From Nocardia pseudovaccinii NBRC 100343 (GTDB lineage Bacteria; Actinomycetota; Actinomycetes; Mycobacteriales; Mycobacteriaceae), in contig NZ_BDBY01000250.1 of the NCBI RefSeq assembly GCF_001613225.1, positions 1 through 64,000 of the forward strand: a stretch of 64,000 nt of DNA, given 5' to 3'. Both the position numbers and the translations under genes were made by a program. Of this stretch, positions 18,235 to 24,898 are shown in pieces (the first letter of the stretch is position 1; every line of letters starts with the position of its first letter). The notes beneath the pieces are model-generated. The model made no database searches. It was not told the origin of the DNA and saw only the letters and a program-made list of their open reading frames with translations.

Positions 18235-19074
18235 ATGGAGACTTTTGTTCGCGACGGTTTGATATTCGATGTCACCGAAAGAGGGCCAACCGGCGGGGAG
18301 GTGGTGATATTACTACACGGATTTCCAGGGGGCTCGGAAACCTGGGATACGGTGTCTCGCATTCTCGCAAACGATGGTTACCGGGTACTTGTGCCGACCC
18401 AGCGCGGCTACGCACCAAAGGCTAGGCCAACCCCCGTAAAGGACTACCGGTTGAGTGAGTTGGTTGGCGATATCCTGGCTCTATGTGACGCTGCGCAGGC
18501 ATCCAAGGTGCACCTCGTCGGGCACGACTGGGGGGGGAGCGTCGGTTGGGCTATGGCAGGGACGTGCTCAGATCGGCTGCATTCGCTCACTATTATTTCG
18601 ATGCCACATCCCGCCGCGTATGTAAAGTCGTTGGTTTCAAGTCGGCAACCATTGCTCTCCTGGTATGTTATATTTTTTCTGATCCCACTCGTTCCGGAGT
18701 CGTTGATCCTGGCCAAGAATGGCTCGGTCGGGCGCCGATGGCTCGAACGTATGGGGCTAACGTCATCCTTTGCCGACAGGTATATTAGTCGGTATCTAAC
18801 AGACAAAGGCGGCCTGCGGGGGGCTGTCAATTGGTACCGCGCTATACCGTATGAAATATTCGACCGGAGACTTGTCGCATCAATCAATGTTCGAACGCTC
18901 TACGTGTGGGGAAGCGACGATTCTGCGATTAGCGAGCGAGCCGCGCGGCTGACACGACAGCACGTGACGGACACATTTCGATTTGAGACGCTAGAGAGGG
19001 GAACGCATTGGATTCCGGAAGACCACCCAAGAGAGCTGTCTCTCTTGATCAGGGATTGGATCGGTAAGCAATGA
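18235..19074 (+). CDS. Alpha/beta hydrolase, epoxide hydrolase/dehalogenase-like
   Basis: 279 aa. Shows HGFPG oxyanion motif (29-33), nucleophile elbow VGHDWGG with Asp98, a cap region with hydrophobic stretch WYVIFFLIPLVPESLI, a second acidic residue in VWGSDDSAI and the catalytic His in GTHWIPED. An Asp nucleophile points to epoxide hydrolase or haloalkane dehalogenase rather than an esterase. Together with the upstream desaturase-like protein this could open an epoxide formed on an acyl chain; that link is inference. Low GC like its neighbours. Confidence 0.85.
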   Translation: METFVRDGLIFDVTERGPTGGEVVILLHGFPGGSETWDTVSRILANDGYRVLVPTQRGYAPKARPTPVKDYRLSELVGDILALCDAAQASKVHLVGHDWGGSVGWAMAGTCSDRLHSLTIISMPHPAAYVKSLVSSRQPLLSWYVIFFLIPLVPESLILAKNGSVGRRWLERMGLTSSFADRYISRYLTDKGGLRGAVNWYRAIPYEIFDRRLVASINVRTLYVWGSDDSAISERAARLTRQHVTDTFRFETLERGTHWIPEDHPRELSLLIRDWIGKQ

Positions 19075-19093
19075 CACCGCACCGCTGATAACG

Positions 19094-20302
19094 ATGACAA
19101 CTCCGATCCCAGATTTTAACCCGTACCCGGGGGAAGTCTCTTTTTTGTATCCAGTGTCAAGATCGAGTCGCCCGCCGCTGTTTGCGACAGTTCCGCTCGC
19201 CATAGTAGCCATCGGAATGCTCACTGTTTTCATCTTGCAATTCCATGGCGTTGAATCCGTCGGCCGCATCTGCGCAGATCTTCGTCATATAGTTGGACTC
19301 GAACCTGCCGAATCAGGAATGTGCTATCTAGACGACAGTGCCGAGTTCCCAATAACCCGCGACATCTATTCGGTCCTGGCGGCTCTCATCCTGGCCGTCA
19401 CTCCAATATTGATTCGCAGGCAGTGGTCCGGGTACGCAGAACTAATTACACACATGCTCGGACGTGGAACTATCATCCTTCCGCAGCCAGGAGACAGAGA
19501 TGTCCTAATTTTCGAAGTCTCTAAGGCAAATCGTGACTTCGAGCGGATCGGTCGTCTCGGCCCGTGGATCATGTTGACCATCGCCATTGCAATGTTCGCC
19601 GTAATGACAACCGAATCACGTTTCGGCGTATTCCATCTCTTCCAGAGCGGGAACCCATCAGAGGCATGGGCGAAGAGTGCATATACGTCATGGTGGGCGT
19701 CACCCGATACAAACTGGATCGGCCCGATCTTTTACATACTGATGGGGACTTGGGGACTCTATCTCATCAGCCAGCAGAACTTGGTCGGCCTGCGAGTAAT
19801 ATGGACCTTTTGGTCCCTGCGACATTCAATACAATTTGGTGCCGATGCCTCCAACGTAGATGGCTACTTCGGCTGGCGGCCAATGCGGACACTTCTTGCA
19901 GCTACCTACACCGAGATTGTCATCCACGGAGTCGGATTAATTACCGTCGGCCTCACCCTTCCTCCTGGAGCATTCATTGGACCCCTATCGGTTGCCGCGT
20001 TTCAGTGGCTTCTCACACTACCGATCTTCCTACTATTTCCCTTCTTCTTCATTGGGCCCAAAATTGCCGCTTACAAGACACGCGAGATCGCACGACTTGA
20101 TAGTCAGATCCTCGCGATTGATCCAAGCCTCCCGGAGCACGAACGTATCGCGATCGAGGATACATTTTCAGGGCGGATCGAGCTGATCAGGAACATACCG
20201 AGGCTGCCCTTCAGATCACTACGTGATACATCCCTGTTCATACTCGCGTCAACTGCAGACTCCTTAGCTGTCGCTCCCATTTTGCTGATTCTAATCTTGT
20301 AA
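19094..20302 (+). CDS. Novel multi-pass membrane protein
   Basis: 402 aa; I recognise no family. Hydrophobic segments lie near residues 29-48 (FATVPLAIVAIGMLTVFIL), 93-108 (VLAALILAVTPILI), 155-172 (WIMLTIAIAMFAVMTT), 210-226 (IGPIFYILMGTWGLYLI), 275-295 (EIVIHGVGLITVGLTL), 303-325 (VAAFQWLLTLPIFLLFPFFF) and the last 20 residues, so about six to seven passes. A 35-residue charged segment after residue 330 (YKTREIARLDSQILAIDPSLPEHER) is probably cytoplasmic. It starts 20 bp after the hydrolase and closes the low-GC group. A transporter or integral lipid-modifying partner is possible, but nothing in the sequence decides it. Confidence 0.75.
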   Translation: MTTPIPDFNPYPGEVSFLYPVSRSSRPPLFATVPLAIVAIGMLTVFILQFHGVESVGRICADLRHIVGLEPAESGMCYLDDSAEFPITRDIYSVLAALILAVTPILIRRQWSGYAELITHMLGRGTIILPQPGDRDVLIFEVSKANRDFERIGRLGPWIMLTIAIAMFAVMTTESRFGVFHLFQSGNPSEAWAKSAYTSWWASPDTNWIGPIFYILMGTWGLYLISQQNLVGLRVIWTFWSLRHSIQFGADASNVDGYFGWRPMRTLLAATYTEIVIHGVGLITVGLTLPPGAFIGPLSVAAFQWLLTLPIFLLFPFFFIGPKIAAYKTREIARLDSQILAIDPSLPEHERIAIEDTFSGRIELIRNIPRLPFRSLRDTSLFILASTADSLAVAPILLILIL

Positions 20303-20639
20303 CTGACTCGATATTTCCACGTCAAGATGCAGGGTGATCTGGATATGCACGATAACCATGGCATCTGTTACTCGTCCGCAGCATCAATGAACACAACCCG
20401 ACTGGCGAGAGCCGGAGTGCTCCTATGACCAGCGATTTTGCACAGTCGGCATCTCACTTGGCGTAACGGATCACACCAGGAGCACGAGGATTGAGGCTGG
20501 CAGCCCCAGGGCCATCACCCTGTGCTCGACTTCCCGGCTTGATCGCCTTTCAAGAGCATGAGAGCCTTACCTAAAGACCAAAGGTTCCAGGTTTGAGATA
20601 TGAAGCTTTGGACGGTCGGTCTCAAGCAAAGGAACTGCA
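20303..20639. other. Intergenic region, boundary of the low-GC island
   Basis: About 340 bp with no gene I can support. Composition returns toward high GC. The last 20 bp carry a purine-rich ribosome site (AAGGAACT) for the TetR gene. Confidence 0.5.
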
Positions 20640-21470
20640 GTGTCTCATGCCAGACCTCATCTGGAGGAACATCGCTCGTGGGCGAAAGGGACCAGCAAAA
20701 GACGACGCCTGTCGTCGGATGACCTGCGTAAACGCCTCCTCGATACCGCCGTGGAGATGCTTCAGGAGACGGGGCTGACCGTCAGTTTGGCGCACTTGAA
20801 TATGGAGGAACTAATCCGTGCTGCTGACGTGCCGCGTAGTTCCGTATACCGCGAGTGGGAGACCAAAGAAGCCTTCTATCTCGATCTGATGGAAAAGATG
20901 ATCGAACCCGCAGCCAAGGACAGTGCTTTTGACGAGGAGACGCTCCAGGTGGCTGAGGCTGTGATCGAGAAACACCAGGATCTGCTGGCGACACGGGAAG
21001 GCAGGCGGGCTGTGCTGCGCGAGGCTGTACGTCAAGCAGTCGCGCGTAACGTCGCCGCGCTCAGTACCGCCCTTTCCTATCGCACCTTCACCGCGCTAGT
21101 CGCGACGCTGCCGAGCCTGGTTGGTGCCGATCAGGAGCGGATATTGGTGGTCCTGCGCGGCATTGAACAACAGTTCAAAGGCCGACTGGCAAAGTATTAC
21201 GAGGATCTGATTCCGCAGCTGGGTCTGCGCTTTAAGCGGGGCTACAGCGGGACGACCCTCGCATTGACTGGCTCATCGGTCATCGAAGGCTATATCAGCC
21301 GCCAGTCTACCAATCCCGTCATCGTGAGTACGCCGGTCATGATGCCCGGTCTCACAGAAGAAGCCGCCGAGTGGCATATAGCCGCCGTCGGATTCCTCGC
21401 CGTGGTCGACGGCATGACAGAGCCAGACCCAGCGTTCGGTGAGGAATCGGCCCGCTCCTCGCCGCCATAG
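20640..21470 (+). CDS. TetR/AcrR family transcriptional regulator
   Basis: 276 aa from a GTG eleven bases after AAGGAACT. The N-terminal HTH is recognisable: DDLRKRLLDTAVEMLQETGLTVSLAHLNMEELIRAADVPRSSVYREWETKEAFYLDLM (about residues 27-84), in which the recognition helix is VPRSSVYREW. The remainder is an all-helical ligand domain. It may govern the upstream low-GC lipid genes or be unrelated. Its first 45 codons have a diverged copy 1 kb downstream at the front of a pseudogene. Confidence 0.85.
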   Translation: MSHARPHLEEHRSWAKGTSKRRRLSSDDLRKRLLDTAVEMLQETGLTVSLAHLNMEELIRAADVPRSSVYREWETKEAFYLDLMEKMIEPAAKDSAFDEETLQVAEAVIEKHQDLLATREGRRAVLREAVRQAVARNVAALSTALSYRTFTALVATLPSLVGADQERILVVLRGIEQQFKGRLAKYYEDLIPQLGLRFKRGYSGTTLALTGSSVIEGYISRQSTNPVIVSTPVMMPGLTEEAAEWHIAAVGFLAVVDGMTEPDPAFGEESARSSPP

Positions 21471-21676
21471 GAATAACTCCCGACGCGGATGCCGCCTTCG
21501 CGGCTTCATGACGATCTTCGGTGGACCAAGGCCCGTTCGCTGCTATTCCCACTGCGCCTGGGAACGGATCCCTGCCCCGTGCCGACCGCTCTCGCCATGG
21601 GAATCTATGACGGCATCCCAGTCTGCAGGCCGTAGAACAAGGCCGGGGACTCCTATGCATAACTCAAAGGAGGAAC

Positions 21677-22554
21677 GTGTCTAACGATGAACCTGGCCTA
21701 ACTTTACGACGGGCTCACATGGGCGACCGGTGCGCGCCGGAAGCGCACCCGGCACTGTCAGCAGCCGAACTGAAAGAACACCTGCTCAATATCGCCGTAG
21801 TGATGCTGCGGGAGACGGGCCTCACGGTGGGTCTGGCGCATCTCAGTCTGGAACCTCGCAGGCGCCTCCGACAGCGTTCTGGACAACCTTGCCCGCGCAC
21901 TCCAACTCGACGATGCCGAGCGCGCCCATCTGTTCGACCTCGCCCGCGCCGCCGTCCCCACGCCCCGTGCGGCAACGCCGCTCGAAGACGAGTACCGGCG
22001 TCACCGCGGCCATCCAGCACATGCTCGACGCGATCACCGACGCACCCGCCTGGATCCGCAACGCCCGCCACGACCACCTGGCCACCAACGCACTGGCCCG
22101 CGCCCTCTACGCCCCGCTGCTCGCAGACCCTCGCCGCCCTGCCAACACCGCCCGCTTCGTCTATCTCGACCCCGCTTCGCGTGACTTCTTCCTCGACTGG
22201 GAACGCGCCGCCGACGATGTCGCCGCCATGCTGCGCTCCGAGGCCGGCCGCAACCCGAACGACCGCTAACTCGTCGAGCTGATCGGTGAACTGTCCACGC
22301 GCAGTGACGAATTCCGCACCTGCTGGGCCGCCCACAACGTGCGCTTCCACCGCACCGGACACAAGAAACTCCACCACCCCGTCGTCGGCCGCCTCGACCT
22401 GGAATTCGAGGCCATGGAATTCCCCGCCCACCCTGGCCTCACCATGCTCGTCTACACCGCATCCCCGAACACACCCACCGCCGACGCCCTCAAACTCCTC
22501 GCCACCTGGGCCGCCACCATCGACCAGAACCGTGAATCCACCGGCCAACCGTGA
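21677..22554 (+). pseudogene. Chimeric pseudogene: TetR N-terminus joined to an XRE/MmyB-type C-terminus
   Basis: It begins with a strong ribosome site (AAAGGAGGAA) and GTG, then LSAAELKEHLLNIAVVMLRETGLTVGLAHLSLE, a diverged copy of the start of the TetR gene at 20640. After about 21850 the homology changes abruptly. In the next frame ASDSVLDNLARALQLDDAERAHLFDLARAA is the end of an XRE HTH regulator. A further frame gives VTAAIQHMLDAITDAPAWIRNARHDHLATNALARALYAPLL and FVYLDPASRDFFLDWERAADDVAAMLRSEAGRNPNDR, the MmyB ligand domain. A TAA at 22267 interrupts the reading frame (family members have a Glu codon there) before LVELIGELSTRSDEFRTCW continues to the TGA at 22554. So there are at least two frameshifts, one nonsense change and a missing HTH. 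Confidence 0.8.
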
Positions 22555-22644
22555 ACCGCTCGGTTTATCGACATACGAAACCGCCGGGGCATCGAAACTG
22601 TTCAATGACCACGTGTCCCGCGGGGTCTGAGAGGGATCGCGGCA

Positions 22645-22949
22645 ACAGTGCCCGCTTGCGCTACCACGGTGACTTCGACTGGTACGGCATCGCCATCGCC
22701 AACTTCCTGCGCGGCCGATTCGACTGGGCCCCATGGCGATTCGATCACCAGCAGTACCGTGCGGCCGTGACCGACACCCCCGGACTGACTGGCAAACCGG
22801 TTACCGCGACCTGGGATCCGGATCTGCGACATGCGATGCGAGAACTCGGCAAACAGGTTGAGGAGGAGGCAGTGCTCGACGATCTACTGACCGATCTGGC
22901 ACCGACCCCGCCGCTCGAGCGGCTCAGCCTTCGAGTTGCGGAAAAGTAA
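22645..22949 (+). pseudogene. C-terminal remnant of a TIGR02679/DUF2399 (Wadjet JetD-type) protein
   Basis: About 100 residues from ARLRYHGDFDWYGIAIANFL to ERLSLRVAEK. The GDFDW...AIAN motif, WDPDLRHAMRELG and QVEEEAVLDDLLTDL are the toprim-like C-terminal (DUF2399) end of TIGR02679 proteins. Those are the JetD nuclease subunit of Wadjet anti-plasmid cassettes (JetABCD). Intact family members have several hundred residues. The N-terminal domain and jetA, jetB and jetC are absent here, and the upstream part of the frame is unrelated. It is therefore a leftover of a lost defence locus. Confidence 0.7.
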
Positions 22950-23527
22950 CCGGCAGCCGGGGAGCCGAAGATCAAGTTGTACGCGGCCCGGCGCACAGCA
23001 TCCATCACCGTGGGCTTGGTCGGGGGAGCATTTCGCGCTGGCGGAGTCGGCTGATCTCGATCACGTCCCGTTCCAGGACCAGATCGAGGTAGTTTGCGTA
23101 CCACCGGGGGCGTGATCGCGCCGCGGGTCGGCGTAACGCCACCGGCATGCCGCCGGCCGGTGATGCGGCGCGCGTATTCGTCTCGTCCGGTTCGAGAAGC
23201 GGATCCGGCGTCTTCGGGTGGTCCTGTCGATCGGCTCAGTTTCGGGTCCGTTGTCGGCGCGAATGCGTTGCTGCATGGGCGAAGTCGTGTGTCGTATGCT
23301 GCCCGGTGCAGTGCACACCCCAACGGAACGGCGCCTCCAGGGAGAGGGTCCGAGTTCGCGATGGGCTGACCAGTTCGCGGGTGGCCGTGACGTCGCGTTG
23401 ATGGTTGGCCACGCTGCTTTGCCGATGACCGCAATGGTGCTCAACGCGACGACCAGAACCAGCAGGGATGCGACGATCGCGCGTCCACGTCGGAGACGGC
23501 GTTGTGTGGTGCGGTGTGCCCGAGTTG
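22950..23527. other. Gene-poor region with a hydrolase gene fragment
   Basis: About 580 bp between the JetD remnant and the vapBC pair. No intact gene. A 34-bp stretch beginning at 23319 matches the coding strand of the CocE-type hydrolase at 63.2 kb with two mismatches (see separate entry). The rest is unassigned. Confidence 0.45.
23300..23440 (-). pseudogene. Short remnant resembling a CocE/NonD hydrolase gene
   Basis: On the minus strand the frame gives SLEAPFRWGVHCTGQ; the intact CocE hydrolase near the right edge has SLEVPFRWGVQVVGQ. The DNA in the core is nearly identical, while flanking residues diverge. No GxSxxG or other catalytic block is found nearby, so only a fragment survives. 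Boundaries are approximate. Confidence 0.4.
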
Positions 23528-23947
23528 TCAGACCGATATCACGGTCAAGAACGGATCCAGGCCTTTGAAGTCGTCCGCGTTGCGGGTGAACAGCGGTAGA
23601 TCATGCACCGATGCCACGGCCGCGATCATCAGGTCCATCTTGCGTGGTTTGGGGTTTCGCCCCGATGCGACCACCAATTTTGCCATGGAGGTAAACCGCC
23701 GGGCCGCCGCGGAAGCGAAAGGCAGCGCATCGAAACCATGCTCGACCTCGAGCAGTCGCTCGGTGCGCACCGCCAGCGCTTCCGGTGTGGCGGCGACCGC
23801 GATGCCCAAACCCAGTTCGGCGAGTGTGATTGTGCTGATCCTCGCTCGAACCGGCAGTTCGGCCTCGTCGATGACGCTGATGTCGATGAGCACACAGGTG
23901 TCCAGCAGTCCCACTGGAACTCGTTTATCCGATTCCGGTTCAGTCAT
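23528..23947 (-). CDS. vapC: VapC-family PIN-domain toxin
   Basis: 139 aa. PIN-domain acidic residues are visible: D in LLDTCVLID near the N-terminus, E in TLAELGLGIA, D in KMDLMIAAVA, and the terminal NADDF. These bind Mg/Mn for RNase activity, usually against tRNA or rRNA. Its ATG overlaps the 3' end of the upstream antitoxin frame by 8 bp, so the two are translationally coupled. A full-length, probably functional member. Confidence 0.88.
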   Translation of the reverse strand: MTEPESDKRVPVGLLDTCVLIDISVIDEAELPVRARISTITLAELGLGIAVAATPEALAVRTERLLEVEHGFDALPFASAAARRFTSMAKLVVASGRNPKPRKMDLMIAAVASVHDLPLFTRNADDFKGLDPFLTVISV

Positions 23948-24194
23948 CGAGGCGGTCCTCCCCGAATGCCGCGTCGATTTCAGCTCGCTCGGCCGTGCCG
24001 CTGCTGATATCGGCGAAGCGGGCAAGCCGTGCCTTGAGGTCGGCGACCGCCATGTCCTGTCGTGGCGCGATGGGCCGCAGTTCGCCGACGGCGCGACCGT
24101 TGCGGGTGATGACGAAGTCCTCGCCGGCTTCGAGTGCATCCATCACGCCAGCGCTGCCGTTGCGTAGCTCGGCCTGTGTGATCGTTCTCGTCAT
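23940..24194 (-). CDS. vapB: Phd/YefM-type antitoxin partner of VapC
   Basis: 84 aa. The N-terminal DNA-binding domain MTRTITQAELRNGSAGVMDALEAGEDFVITRNGRAVGEL is the classic Phd/YefM fold, and the acidic C-terminus (FADISSGTAERAEIDAAFGEDRLDD) would wrap the toxin. Its ATG lies only nine bases from a palindrome-rich operator at 24203-24231, consistent with autorepression by the antitoxin-toxin complex. Confidence 0.88.
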   Translation of the reverse strand: MTRTITQAELRNGSAGVMDALEAGEDFVITRNGRAVGELRPIAPRQDMAVADLKARLARFADISSGTAERAEIDAAFGEDRLDD

Positions 24195-24202
24195 GGCTCC
24201 AC

Positions 24203-24231
24203 GATAGCAACCGATGCTATCGATTGCTATC
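24203..24231 (-). promoter_or_regulatory. vapBC operator
   Basis: Inverted repeat GATAGCAA ... TTGCTATC with 8-bp perfect arms, and a third GATAGC half-site between them (GATGCTATCG on the plus strand). It sits directly upstream of vapB, with a GGAG ribosome site between. Expected to bind the antitoxin. Confidence 0.65.
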
Positions 24232-24433
24232 AGTCTTGGAAGGATCGCTCATGCACACGATCGTCTCAGCTGTGCCATTGCCGTGTGTTCGAGGGGCGAG
24301 CGAACTTCCACTCGCGCACGCAGGTGTGTCACCGGTGACGGGAATGTGTGCGGCGAGTGGCGCTTTCAGCGCGTGTGCGCCACGGCCGGGGCGGCTGCGA
24401 GCGAGTCGGAGGGTAAGGGTGGGTGGTTGACAG

Positions 24434-24477
24434 TCGAGCACGTATTTACGTCAGATTTGACGCAAATACGTGCTCGA
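24434..24477 (+). repeat. Dispersed palindromic repeat, copy B (best hairpin)
   Basis: Left arm TCGAGCACGTATTTACGTCA, loop GATT, right arm TGACGCAAATACGTGCTCGA; 19 of 20 arm bases pair. The flank that follows (ATGTGCGAGACGGGACTTGA) resembles that of copy A. Confidence 0.7.
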
Positions 24478-24496
24478 GTAATGTGCGAGACGGGAC

Positions 24497-24540
24497 TTGA
24501 TTGCGAATCTCTGTCACCAATGACGCAGATTCGTGTTAGA
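24497..24540 (+). repeat. Dispersed palindromic repeat, copy C
   Basis: Starts 20 bp after copy B. Right arm TGACGCAGATTCGTGTTAGA follows the family consensus; the left arm TTGATTGCGAATCTCTGTCA is degenerate (about 12 of 20 paired). Loop CCAA. Confidence 0.5.
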
Positions 24541-24818
24541 GGCGTCGTAAATCTAGATCGCCATCAGGTAGCAGCCAAATGGGTTGTTTGTATTCGTGGT
24601 TCGGCGGTATTCATTGTGCTGCAACGAGTCTCGTGCTCCCGCGACTGATAGCTGGAAGAGGCCAGCTTGCCTACTACATCGGCGGGCGCTGAGCTGACGC
24701 GTCATTGTAGGAAGTCGAGGGCGCAGGCCTGGCCGGTGGATCCCGCGTTTCCGATCGATAGCGCCTGATGCAGGCACCAGGAAATCGCGAAGCGAACGGG
24801 CACCGTTCACCTTCGCTG

Positions 24819-24839
24819 GCGATACGCTGGGCATTGTCG
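24819..24839 (+). promoter_or_regulatory. Conserved upstream block of kinase-LuxR paralog 2
   Basis: A 21-bp block containing GCGATACGCTGGGCATTG, identical to the one upstream of paralog 1 on the other strand. The left palindrome arm has changed here (CTGGCG in place of CCAGCG), so the symmetric operator is not fully kept. Confidence 0.55.
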
Positions 24840-24850
24840 GAAGGTGCGGC

Positions 24851-24898
24851 ATGGCGCCCGGGTTTCGTGCATATACGGAGTGGATTGCCCGCCGCTGA
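24851..24898 (+). CDS. Possible leader peptide ORF before kinase-LuxR paralog 2
   Basis: 15 codons (MAPGFRAYTEWIARR) with ribosome site GGAAGGTG upstream. Its TGA overlaps the main start codon as TGATG, the geometry expected for coupled translation. The main gene lacks its own ribosome site. Confidence 0.4.
   Translation: MAPGFRAYTEWIARR

Larger units (their letters stand above)
24232..24818. other. Intergenic region with two palindromic repeats
   Basis: About 590 bp before the second kinase-LuxR leader. It contains repeat copies B and C in tandem. No gene is supported. Confidence 0.5.

Noticed and set aside
10468..24540. CRISPR array
   Set aside because: The palindromes are few, unevenly spaced and have no regular spacers; no cas genes are present.
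24844..24897. GTG start adding 18 residues to kinase-LuxR paralog 2
   Set aside because: The leader of paralog 1 has one base fewer, so the extension is not conserved; the ATG at 24898 is.
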